The notes below the pieces were generated by a model. The model saw nothing but the letters and a program-made list of their open reading frames with translations, ran no database searches and was not told the origin of the DNA. A stretch of 20,820 bases of DNA from Welwitschia mirabilis (lineage: Eukaryota; Gnetophyta; Gnetopsida; Welwitschiales), in NCBI GenBank assembly GCA_051453625.1, contig JBOZIK010000001.1, positions 260,877,725 through 260,898,544 on the forward strand, written 5' to 3'. Of the stretch, positions 8,990 through 17,095 are shown one piece after another (the first letter of the stretch is position 1; each line of letters starts with the position of its first letter). The position numbers and the translations under genes were made by a program.

Positions 8990-9420
8990 GTGATGATGAA
9001 GAAGAAGCTTGAGATCATGCCTTGACGTTTGCCACTGTATGATTTCTTTCTAGTGACACTGAGATCTTTGATCCAATGAATTTCAGCTTTTGGTGGGGTA
9101 ATGAAATGATTGCTCCTGTATCCATGATCCAAGGACGACCTAAAAGCAAATTGGATGCGACAGCATTGTCAATCACATGAAATTCAGTGTCCTTGACCTT
9201 TTGAGCCACCTCTACAGGTAAAGTGATTGTTCCCTTCGATTTGTCTCTCGATGATTGAAACCTCTAATTATCACACTCTTCTTTGAATCTAGTAAATGTT
9301 GCAATTTGAGTTTGTCTAGGCAAGATGATCCGATAACGTTCAATTCGGCCCTACAATCGACAAAGGCTCTAGCTACTTTAGTAGAGCCAATGTTTACCGA
9401 AATATAGGGTGGTTCAGTGA
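8990..9420 (-). pseudogene. Retropepsin-like domain, copy 1
   Basis: The frame on the minus strand carries IGSTKVARAFVDCRAELNVI at about 9390-9334. The acid-protease aspartate is at 9357-9359, but the usual D-[ST/C]-G triad reads D-C-R. A frameshift around 9240-9260 follows. Then comes VKDTEFHVIDNAVASNLLLG and RPWIMDTGAI, the second conserved retropepsin block (LLGRPW), with LPHQKLKFIG after it. This enzyme would cut the Gag-Pol polyprotein in the virus-like particle. The Gly-to-Arg change next to the catalytic Asp and the frameshift argue that it is inactive. Confidence 0.85.
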
Positions 9421-9427
9421 TTATTAT

Positions 9428-9625
9428 TTATCTAGAGGTGGATGAAATTTGTTCAGGCTGAAATTGAATTGCTTCATGATCCTCATCATTCTTCTGAACA
9501 TCTACTTGGTTTGAAGTAGGTTCTTGTTTTGGAGGTACTTTTGATGTTAGGCATTCCTCACATAATCTTTGGAATGCTTGTTTGTAAAGTTCAGAGTTTT
9601 CAATCAAAGAAGAAAGGTGATAATA
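9428..9625 (-). pseudogene. Gag C-terminal linker, copy 1
   Basis: An open minus-strand frame of about 65 codons reads YYHLSSLIENSELYKQAFQR, then LCEECLTSKVPPKQEP and NDEDHEAIQFQPEQISS. It matches the decayed copy at about 10160-10343 (HHLSSLIKNSEPYKQFFERL). It sits between the zinc knuckle and protease in the element. It is cut by the gap at 9626, so its upstream part is not seen. Confidence 0.75.
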
Positions 9626-9725
9626 NNNNNNNNNNNNNNNNNNNNNNNNNNNNNNNNNNNNNNNNNNNNNNNNNNNNNNNNNNNNNNNNNNNNNNNNNNN
9701 NNNNNNNNNNNNNNNNNNNNNNNNN
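9626..9725. other. Assembly gap (100 N)
   Basis: A 100-N placeholder between two diverged copies of the same gag-pro segment. The repeat probably caused the break. Confidence 0.99.
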
Positions 9726-10140
9726 GAAGAAGAAGCTTGAGATTGTGCCTTGACATTTGCCACTGTATGATTTCTTTCTAGTGGCACTGAGATCTTTGAT
9801 CCAGTGAATTTTAACTTTTGATGGGGTAATGATATAATTGCCCCCATATCCATGATCTAAGAATGATCTAAAAGTAAATTAAACACAGCAGCGTTGTCAA
9901 TTACATGAAATTTAGTGTCTTTGATCTTTTAGGCTACCTCAACTAGTAAGGTAACTATTCCCTTTGATTTATCTTCTTGATCCTTGAACCCTAGAATTGT
10001 TACACTCTTTTTTGAAACTAGTAAATGTTGTAAGTTGAGCTTGTTTAGGCAAGATGATCCAATAATGTTTAATTCAGCCTTACAATCAACAAAGGCTCTA
10101 GCTAATTTAGTAGAGCCAATGTTTACCAAACTGTAGGGTG
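9726..10140 (-). pseudogene. Retropepsin-like domain, copy 2
   Basis: The minus-strand frame 10129-9929 reads IGSTKLARAFVDCKAELNII, GSSCLNKLNLQHLL and VTILGFKD. A stop follows, then the remnant of the LLGRPW block and MDMGAIISLPHQKLKFTG (9853-9800). The Asp is at 10085-10087, and the triad reads D-C-K where copy 1 has D-C-R. The AGG and AAG codons could both come from an ancestral GGG glycine. It joins upstream gag sequence at 10150-12284. Confidence 0.85.
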
Positions 10141-10149
10141 ATTTAGTAA

Positions 10150-11100
10150 TTATTATTTTTCTAGAGGTGGATGAAATTTCTTCAGGCTAAAATTAAATTG
10201 CTTCATAATCCTCATCATTTTTCTAAACATCTACTCAGTTTGAATTAGATTCTTGTATGTTTTCAATGTTAAACATTCCTTACATAGTCTTTCAAAGAAT
10301 TGCTTATAAGGTTCAGAGTTTTTAATCAAGGAAGAGAGATGATGATATGCTTCCTCCACTTTAGAGACATGCGATTGTGACTGAACAATTGGTCGAGGGA
10401 TGAGTTGACTTCGAGCATCTTCTATCTCAACTAATCATTGTAACTTTTGTTTATTTTCTTAAATGATTTGCTCTAATGGTTTTGTCGACTATTCTTTGAT
10501 CACCCAAATTGCATAAGGGGCATTGTAATCTTGAACTACCACATTTTATGGTGTTTGTGACATGGAGGCTTGAGTTGAAAATTGGGTTTTGTAGATCTCA
10601 AGCTATTCATTTGCAGTTGTAAGGATCGTATCAAATTTAATGTCCTTTTTGTTTTCAATGATATCTTAGACGATGTGTTTTAGATTGAAATAGTTTTCCA
10701 TGTAATGTCCCTTGATTCTGTGATATTCACAATATTTTAACTTGTCATAACTATTAGGTTTTGATGCATTGGAATTTTTTACCCTGATTAGAGGTAGTTG
10801 AATTGCCCCCTTTTGCAATAAAATTCCAAAGATCTTTGTCAATTGAATTTGTAACCTAGTGAAGTTTCTTCTAGGTCTTTGAATTGTGTTTTGATTTTGG
10901 GATTGATTTCGGTCTTGGTTTTGAGTTGCATATGCTTGCTGTTGTATTTGAGGCTATTGAAATTACCATTATTGAGAGGGTGATTGTGCTTGAAAAGTTG
11001 GTAATTGTTGAGGAGGTGGGTAACAAGGTTGACCTAAAACTGGTTAAAATGTAAAAGCATTTGAAGGGAAAGGAAGTTATGATTGAAACTATTGTGTTAT
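10150..11100 (-). pseudogene. Gag zinc-knuckle and Q-rich region
   Basis: On the minus strand, 10741-10690 encodes KYCEYHRIKGHYMENYFNL. This is the C-x2-H-x4-H-x4-C type knuckle of plant Ty3/gypsy Gag (CEYHR..GH.TENC), with the last Cys changed to Tyr. Upstream (10990-10850) is a glutamine-rich linker with QQQAYATQNQDRNQSQNQN, followed by RPRRNFTRLQIQLTKIFGIL. Downstream is the linker that repeats at 9428-9625. Zinc knuckles bind the genomic RNA during packaging; with the lost ligand this one would be weakened. Stops interrupt every frame. Confidence 0.82.
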
Positions 11101-11499
11101 TGGGCTACTAATTGGTTGAGATGATTAACTTGGCTGAGAAGGTTGAATAGCTTAAGGAGTTTGGTCGACTACTACTATGTTCTTTATGTTATTTGTTTTA
11201 TTATTGTTGTTATTTTCTCTACGTGTCGATTCATTTTGTGATGTGTTGTCATGTTTTATGATGCCCTTTTCCCTACCTATGACTTTAATTCTCTAGCATC
11301 TTGAGATGTTCTAAAACATATGAGATGCATGATTTAGTGAATAAGTATGCCATATCGGAGTCTGCAATGGAGGTTTCTAATTACAAAGTAATAACCCTCC
11401 ATCATCGAACATAGTCTTAAATGGTTTCATTGAACTATTGTTTCATTGTTGTCAATGAGTCTAACTTCAGTCTCTTTATGATGTTAATCGAGTAATTTT

Positions 11500-12290
11500 G
11501 TACAAACATTTTAAATAGTTATTTAAGACTTGTAATAAATGAGTCAGCAGGTAATAATATCATTCAAGGGCTTATCATTAAAAAGATCGACAAAATAGAT
11601 GACACATAGTATTTCGTTATATGTTATACATATGGCATGAGTGTTTAAAATTTCTAATGTGAATAATATGGTCTTTGACACTTGTAAACTTATCGAAGTT
11701 GGGCATTTCACTAGGTGAAATGACTTTGTGATGGACATAGGGATGAATTAGTGTGTCGTTGAAGTCTGTCTCAAGGTAATTATTCTTAGTTCAAAGGCCT
11801 TCTTTATTTTCATTGATGGCCTCCCATAACATGTTGAATTTAATTGATTGAATAGGTGGTTTTTGGTTGTTATTATGTTGTTGAATTTTGGGTGGTTCAT
11901 CCTTGTTTGTTTCATATTCAAATAGATTATCGTCGTCGAAATCCCTTTCTGTGATGTCTTAATCTTTTCATCACAACCCCATTCATTTACAAACTTCGTG
12001 GTTTCATCATATTTTTGTGAAAAGGGATCTTTATGGAGAATGTTGTTCTCGCCATCTAGGATTACTAGTTTTCTAATTGCTAAGGATCGAATTCTTTGGA
12101 TGGGATGGTTCTGGTAACCTTTCCAGTAAATCCTATAGTCATTCATGGTACGAAGTTCATCATGGATGAGGGTCAAAGGGTCTTGTTGGATGAGTACCTT
12201 GTACTCCTCTTCAGAGATGTAGGTTTTTTGCCCACGGGTCAACATGGACATCATGGCTATTGTGTGCGACAAGGTGGTATGCAAGGTAAA
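11500..12290 (-). pseudogene. Gag N-terminal and core domain
   Basis: The minus-strand frame 12284-11748 (178 codons) starts with MHTTLSHTIAMMSMLTRGQK and has YISEEEYKVLIQQ and KFVNEWGCDEK. It is the gag N-terminal region. Past its stop, another frame at 11738-11521 gives MPNFDKFTSVKDHIIHIRNF then KHSCHMYN and LPADSFITSL. This follows the Retrotrans_gag pattern (P-x-F-D-x-F-G...D-x-x-x-H-I-x-x-F, LP..SI.SF.EL). The region between 11100 and 11500 is decayed gag. Gag forms the particle that encloses the element's RNA. Frameshifts and a stop after ISP show it is dead. Confidence 0.8.
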
Positions 12291-12351
12291 GCGAAAACAA
12301 GAGTGATTTAAAAATGATCAAAGAAAATGACAAAAGGACTACACGAGGGAT

Positions 12352-12371
12352 GCTTCTTCTAGCACCAAACT
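12352..12371 (-). promoter_or_regulatory. Primer-binding site and 5' LTR edge
   Basis: On the minus strand, ...TATCATAACA is followed by GT then TTGGTGCTAGAAGAAGC. A CA-ending LTR followed within three bases by a TGG-starting site is the usual LTR/PBS junction, where a tRNA 3' CCA end primes reverse transcription. The LTR would then extend right from 12371. A second copy of the motif is at 12436-12450. I do not assign the tRNA. Confidence 0.6.
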
Positions 12372-12889
12372 GTTATGATATTTTTTGCAACAATTAAATT
12401 ATTTTGGTTAATGGCAATTTCTATCTAGTACCCTCCTTCTAGCACCAAAAATGTTTTGCTAAAAATTTTTACAATCTCAATTTTATGTGACAACAATAAT
12501 GAAACGTTGTATAAGGATTGATACTAGAATTATCTAATGAGGATGTTTAATATAAATAAGACTAATTTTATTTGCAATTCTATGGATTAAACTAAGACCT
12601 TATTACAACTTCATGATTTTTTTTGTATAAAATATATTAAAAATAAATTGTATCTAATAATAAAATTAAAAAAATTAATAGGAACAAAAGAGATTTATAA
12701 TTTTTATTTTAAAAATAATGATATAGATTTTTTTATTAAAAAATATCTTAATGGGCATAATAAAAAGAAAAGGTTTGAATCTCAACTGCAAGATAAATAA
12801 TGATGATAATTAAAAAAATAAGCAATTCCTTTTTCAATGACTAAACTATGGATAATGTGAAATGGTAATGCAAAGAATAAAGCCACTTG
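12371..12889 (-). repeat. AT-rich probable 5' LTR portion
   Basis: The plus strand begins TGTTATGATATTTTTTGC next to the PBS and is AT-rich to about 12889 with no gene. It would be the R-U5 side of the LTR on the minus strand. The other LTR end and a partner LTR were not found, so the length is unknown. Confidence 0.45.
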
Positions 12890-13680
12890 GGATCTGTGAT
12901 TTGTGGTTCTACTATTTTTAAAGGTGTTCTTGCAATGCCCTTCTTTGCTTTGTGATGTCACTCCTTCCTCATCTCTATTTATGATCCTTTACATTCTTAG
13001 ATGCCCTTCGTTTAATGCCCTTTACTGGCGTCCTTTGCCGTGCTTCCCTTGTTTGCTGTATTCTTTGGTGTGTCGCTACTTCCTATCATTCGTGTATTTT
13101 TTCGCCTATGTAAGCAATGGCGTTTCCATCATCTCTTTGATACTTGTTATCTTGGCATTCGTTTTCTTGTATCCCTCCTTAGCATGGTGTTGTTCTGGTG
13201 GGTTGGCACTCGTTGACGTCCTCTTGCTGTTACTGTTGTTCTTTTTGATCTGGAGTTTCTCTCTTGTTATCTACTATGCCTCTGATCTTCCTTCTGTACT
13301 CGTTTCCAATTTCATTCCTCGTTTCAATTTGCATTTTTGATTGTATTGTACCAGTGTTTGGTGGTGTCCTTCTCTTGTACTTGTGGTCTAATGTATGTGC
13401 TCCCTATTGACTGGCGTTCCTGGTGCTATATGAGCCTTAATGCATTGTTCTCCTCTTTTGTCTATGCATTTTCTCCTAATCATTGCCCCGTTTAACGCCC
13501 CTTTTCGGCATTCCTGGTTACATCTGATGTTTTTTTTGCTCTCTTCATCTATCTCTGTTCCAAAGGATGAAATTAGATGCCCCTTACCGTAACATCTTCC
13601 ATGGATCATGTATGTTCTCTCCTTGGTGATTCTTCGACAGCGCTTGACGAAACAAACAACTATCATGTACTTCCGTCCAT
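12890..13680 (+). repeat. Pyrimidine-rich tract R3
   Basis: About 800 bases rich in C and T on the plus strand, with repeated TGCCCTT-like words (12946, 13002, 13016, 13494, 13578). Open frames such as 12903-13340 (+) and 13666-13388 (-) follow from the skewed composition and are not called. It may belong to the LTR that begins at 12371 or to a separate repeat. Confidence 0.5.
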
Positions 13681-13713
13681 GATTTATAAACAGAAAAGAC
13701 AGAAGATTTCCCA

Positions 13714-13926
13714 GAATTCTTAACTGGTAAATTTGGAGTCTGCAATCTCATCATGAATGTTGCCTTTTACCAGGGATGTAGTGCGGTTTATAAAATTTTC
13801 AATTGAAGATGATGTTTGTTTGCACTGAATAGATGTCAGGGCCATCCTCCTCCTTCCCCGGAATGACTGAAGATATGCAATGGCTTTACTAGTTACCAAA
13901 TGGATTAAAAAAATTTGAATTTGCAT
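13714..13926 (-). pseudogene. Unidentified minus-strand coding stretch
   Basis: A minus-strand frame of 68 codons gives SKAIAYLQSFRGRRRMALTS then IQCKQTSSSIENFINRTTSL and DEIADSKFTS before a stop at 13720. The residue mix looks like a real protein, unlike the composition-driven frames next to it. It begins just after the pyrimidine-rich tract, on the opposite strand. I do not recognise the family and see no start context that convinces me. It could be a further captured exon. Confidence 0.35.
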
Positions 13927-14032
13927 CAGCTGATCATGCTCTATTGTTGAGGATTAACTAAAATTGCGTCATCATATAATGAAATGATGATTCTTTACAT
14001 ATCAACATATTAGCTAAAAAAAGGTTTTTGCT

Positions 14033-14440
14033 ATGATACAAACATTGAAGAGAAATTATGTACCCCCTGATGCAGTGACATATAACATATGGCTAAAAGC
14101 ATGTATCAGAATATTTGACTTTGATATCATGAAAAAAATTATAATGGAAATAAAAGATGAGGGTGAGTCAAACGTAAATTGGTCTACATATTGTAAGTTG
14201 GCTTTTACATACATCTATGCTGGCATTTCTGAGAAGGCTTACCCTATTGCTACAAAATTAGAAAGCTTCAAAATATATAAACCAAGATGTGGGTATGACA
14301 GGCTTATATCACTATATCAGCATCTTGGTAGTAAGGTACTTATAGAGTTTGGAGGTTTATAAAGGAAAAATTTCATGGAACAAGCTATTCAATTTTTTTT
14401 GTTGTTTACAGTGCATTATTCATTGGTGCAGTTATGTTAT
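14033..14440 (+). pseudogene. PPR protein fragment (unit C)
   Basis: PPR proteins bind organelle RNA through 35-residue helical repeats. The frame reads LKRNYVPPDAVTYNIWLKAC then IRIFDFDIMKKIIMEIKDEG, WSTYCKLAFTYIYAGISEKA, YPIATKLESFKIYKPRCGYD and RLISLYQHLGSK. VPPDAVTYNIWLKAC is a typical PPR helix pair, and WSTYCKLAFTYIYAG the next. It covers about three repeats of a P-class protein. Compared with unit D it has lost four bases at about 14335, which shifts the frame to an early stop at 14360. It also lacks about 540 bases of the 3' part, passing near 14440 straight into the AFB leader. The upstream end looks like an intron border (TTTTTGCTATGATAC) but is not certain. Confidence 0.82.
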
Positions 14441-14444
14441 ATTG

Positions 14445-14768
14445 AATCTTTTTCACGAGGCTGCTGGACATGTTAGAACGGGCCGATGCACAGAGCGGAG
14501 AGCAGACCAGAGTACCAAAAAGGCGGATGAAGAAGCGCTAAGCGAGGGGCGCCAGGAGAGATGGTGGTGTCTGCGGCAGCGGCATGGAGTTCGTTGCCGG
14601 AAGAAGTGGTGAAGATCGTGCTATCGTTTCTGGAGAGTGCCAAGAATCGGAATTCTGCGTCACTTGTTTGCAGGGCCTGGTACACTGCAGAGGCGTTTAC
14701 AAGGCAGATTCTTTTCATTGGCAACTGGCTTCAAGGCTCCCACGGATCTGCTCGCTATCTCTCAAGGG
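14445..14768 (+). pseudogene. TIR1/AFB-type F-box 5' fragment (unit C)
   Basis: The leader (14445-14560) and the ATG at 14561 match units A and D. The frame reads MVVSAAAAWSSLPEEVVKIV, LSFLESAKNRNSASLVCRAW and YTAEAFTRQILFIGN. This is an intact F-box with the LPEEVV and SLVCRAW signatures. After IGN (14720-14725) 25 bases present in unit A are missing, so the frame shifts and LASRLPRICSLSLKG continues in the next frame. The fragment stops at 14768, where ALMT sequence begins. This copy keeps the most CpG sites and looks least decayed. The parent would be an SCF auxin co-receptor; this piece lacks all leucine-rich repeats. Confidence 0.87.
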
Positions 14769-15225
14769 CTAGAGCTTGAAAGATTTTCTTCAAAAATTAT
14801 CACATTATCGGCTGCTGATGATCCTGTTTACAATGGTTATAGATCAGCCATTGTCTCCGCAAGCCAAGAAGGAACACTTGAAGGTCTTGCAAGTTGGGAG
14901 TCACCTCATGGCCGCTACAAAATGTTAAAATATCCATGGAAAAACTTTGTTAAAGTCGATGGGGCTCTGAGACATTGTGCTTACATGGTAATGGCATGGC
15001 ATGGGATGAGTGGTTGCTGTCTGAAATATAAGCTGATCTTGAACTACGTCTAGTGTTAAAAAAAAAGGTAGAAAAAGTGAGCTCATCTGGAGCAAAAGTT
15101 TGATGTGAATTGGGTGAACACATTAAAAGTATGACGAAATCGAGAAACAGAGACATTCTTGCTGAAGTTCACGGTGCAGCTGAAGAATTACAGAGAAAGA
15201 TAGACGCTCGCTCATATCTGTTAGT
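14769..15225 (+). pseudogene. Aluminium-activated malate transporter fragment
   Basis: ALMT proteins are plant anion channels with six membrane helices and a long cytosolic C-terminal helical domain. This fragment is from that cytosolic part. The frame reads LELERFSSKIITLSAADDPV, YNGYRSAIVSASQEGTLEGL, ASWESPHGRYKMLKYPWKNF and VKVDGALRHCAYMVMAWHG. The WE..HGRY, YPWKNFVKV-GALRHCAY and MA-HG blocks are typical of the family. A frameshift at about 15003 is followed by LLSEI, a stop, and VSSSGAKV-CELGEHIKSMTK and AEELQRKIDARSYLLVK, ending near 15222. About 150 of roughly 500 residues are present, with no membrane helices. It is fused directly to the AFB piece at 14768, and an open frame of 138 codons (14637-15053) crosses the joint, but its AFB part is out of frame. 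Confidence 0.82.
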
Positions 15226-15930
15226 AAAATTTTTTTTTTGCAACTTTAAATGTAGTATGGTAAATATTTAAATTGGATAAAGGCTAATGGTAAATTGACG
15301 TTATGGTTTGGGCATATGATGTTATAGGTTTCATGAAAATCTATAATTAACCATTATATTATGGACGAAATCTAAAAGGAATAATTTAAGAAATAAAGTT
15401 CGAAAACATAATCTAAAATTATAAAAAAAAGAATTATATATATATTTTTTAGGTATTATCATACTATTATAATTAGAATTTATGGATTTACTATTTTTAA
15501 CATTTACTATTGTTAACAAATGAAAATATTAACAGAGAAGTTTTAACGAAAAGAAAACATGTTTTATTCTCCCTTTTTTTAATAATAATTCTAAAATAAA
15601 AAGAAAAAGAAATTATGTTCTCTTGAAAACTATAAAATGAATAATAAATAAAAAATAAAAATAAAAAAAAGGAATACAGTTCTTATTGTTTCTCTGTTAT
15701 CTTCAAAATAATACTTCGAATGCAAGAATCCCAAATGCTTGAAAAGAAAATTTGTTCGAAGGCAAAATGTTTGATAAAAGGAGAAATCATTCAAACAGAT
15801 ATTTTGAAAGCAAGCATGTGATAGAAATTCAAATTATACACAGTTTGTTCAAATAATTAGTTAAGCCGAATCATAAAACCTGGGTGATTTCAGAATCGCG
15901 TTTCCTATGCAAATGCTGATGCGTTAACAT
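15226..15930. other. AT-rich stretch without genes
   Basis: Very AT-rich, with A and T runs at 15421-15450 and 15570-15670. No frame or fold of note. Around 15600-15640 it resembles 2537-2570 in a low-complexity way. Confidence 0.65.
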
Positions 15931-16515
15931 GTTACTGTCACGTGGTGCTTCTGCACCTTCGTCAATCGTTTTGGCCTTCTCTTCCTACTATGTTTTGTGT
16001 CTTCTGTTGCCGCTGTCTCTTAGCGTTGCACTGTCGTTCCTCTGTGCTGCTCTCCCCGTCATTTTTGCTTTGCTCTCCTTTGTGTTCTTTTTTTTTTAAT
16101 GCCTCGTCCATCTTTGATGCTTTTGCTTTGATGCTCGCCCTTGCTGCGTCTTTCGCTGGTCTCCCGCGCTCTGTCTACTGTCTGCGCCGCTCCTTGTCTG
16201 CCTGCGCCGTTCGCTCGTTACCTGTTTCCTGAACGCCTCTCCTCTAAGGGCTCCCTTTCCCTGTTTCTGATGCTCCCCGTCGTTTTTTCTTCTGGTGCGA
16301 TCTGTCTGCCCTTGTCTCTGATATGTTCCCTTTTCTATCCTGTCTTTTTTGTGTCCCTCCTGTGATCTCTTTGGGTGATTGCCTCCTCTCCGTTTTTTGT
16401 TGTCGTGATCTCGTTATTTGCCCTTGATGATTGTCGCTCAGCTGTGTCTGCCAAGTGTCTCTCGGTGTTCCCTTCTTTGACACCCGACGGTTTCTCTGCT
16501 GATACATCGTTCATC
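15931..16515 (+). repeat. Pyrimidine-rich tract R4
   Basis: About 585 bases rich in C and T on the plus strand, richer in CpG than R1 and R3. It holds words such as GCTCGCCCTTGCTG and GTCTGCCCTTGTC. It follows AT-rich DNA as the other tracts do. Overlapping open frames (15942-16232, 16141-16365 and the minus-strand 16507-16244) encode only low-complexity or Arg/Lys/Gln-rich peptides and are not called. Confidence 0.5.
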
Positions 16516-16673
16516 TAGATTTGCCCCGAAATTCACTGAACTTTAAAGCTGAAACAAAAGATATGTAAACGAAATCCATCTCATTATTGTGCTTTGGAGC
16601 TCTCCTTGGCTTCTCGTCTGCAACTTTTCCTCAAGTTTTTTCTTGTACTTCATGAGAAGCCAGCAGGATCGCC

Positions 16674-17095
16674 ATGGATATTACCAGAGCTTTCATCAAA
16701 GACGTGAAGCGGATCATTATTAAGGTTGGTAAAGCTGTCGTCACAAGGCATGATGGATGACTTGCACTGGGCCGTCTGGGTTCTCTATGCGAGCAAGTGA
16801 AAGAGCTGCTGAATATGGATTATGAAGTGTTGTTTGTAACATCTGGAGCAGCTGGTGTTGGAAGACAAAAGTTTCGTTACTAATAGCAGCTTTGTTGATC
16901 TTCAGAAACCTGAGGTGGGGATTGAATGCAAACTATGCGCTGCAATTGATCAAAGCAGCTTAATGTCTCTGTATGACACGCTTTTTACTCAGCTTGATGT
17001 TGCATCTTCCCAGTTTCTGGTAACGAATAACGACTTCAAGAATCCAGCCTTTAGAACTCAGTTGTCTGAAACTGTGAACTCATTACTTGATGAGG
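16674..17095 (+). pseudogene. P5CS (glutamate 5-kinase domain) fragment
   Basis: Delta-1-pyrroline-5-carboxylate synthase makes the proline precursor; its N-terminal half is glutamate 5-kinase. The ATG at 16674 lies in a good context (CGCCATGG) and opens MDITRAFIKDVKRIIIKVGK then AVVTRHDG. A TGA follows where the family has Arg (CGA-to-TGA fits CpG decay), then [35 protein letters not shown] small deletion at about 16873 removes the YRRL-like residues and shifts the frame to [33 protein letters not shown] and [10 protein letters not shown]. About 140 of roughly 715 residues are present, all in one intronless block. The known plant gene has many introns, so a cDNA origin is likely. After 17095 the frame runs on to 17172 with residues I cannot assign. 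The 100 bases before the ATG may be 5' UTR. Confidence 0.88.

Larger units (their letters stand above)
8920..12370 (-). mobile_element. Degenerate Ty3/gypsy gag-pro element
   Basis: Read on the minus strand from right to left, the order is: PBS-like site at 12368, gag N-terminal region, gag domain, glutamine-rich linker, zinc-knuckle-like motif and retropepsin. This is the plan of a plant Ty3/gypsy element, which copies itself through an RNA intermediate. No reverse transcriptase, RNase H or integrase motif is seen left of 8990, so the element is truncated or non-autonomous. Stops and frameshifts run throughout. The protease and gag C-terminal part is present twice (8998-9625 and 9726-10343) around a gap. 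Confidence 0.88.

Noticed and set aside
12903-13340. 145-codon plus-strand frame rich in Leu, Phe, Ser and Val, looking like a membrane protein
   Set aside because: It lies in a pyrimidine-rich tract. CT-rich codons give Leu, Phe, Ser and Pro in any frame, and no ordered pattern of helices or known motif is seen.
14473-14724. 83-codon minus-strand frame, with a close equivalent at 19216-19467 in unit D
   Set aside because: It is antisense to the AFB F-box fragment and is open as a shadow of that gene's codons. Its presence in two copies follows from their recent common origin.
15942-16507. Overlapping frames in tract R4, including a basic Arg/Lys/Gln-rich minus-strand frame of 87 codons
   Set aside because: Both strands and several frames are open at once because of skewed base use; low complexity and no motif.
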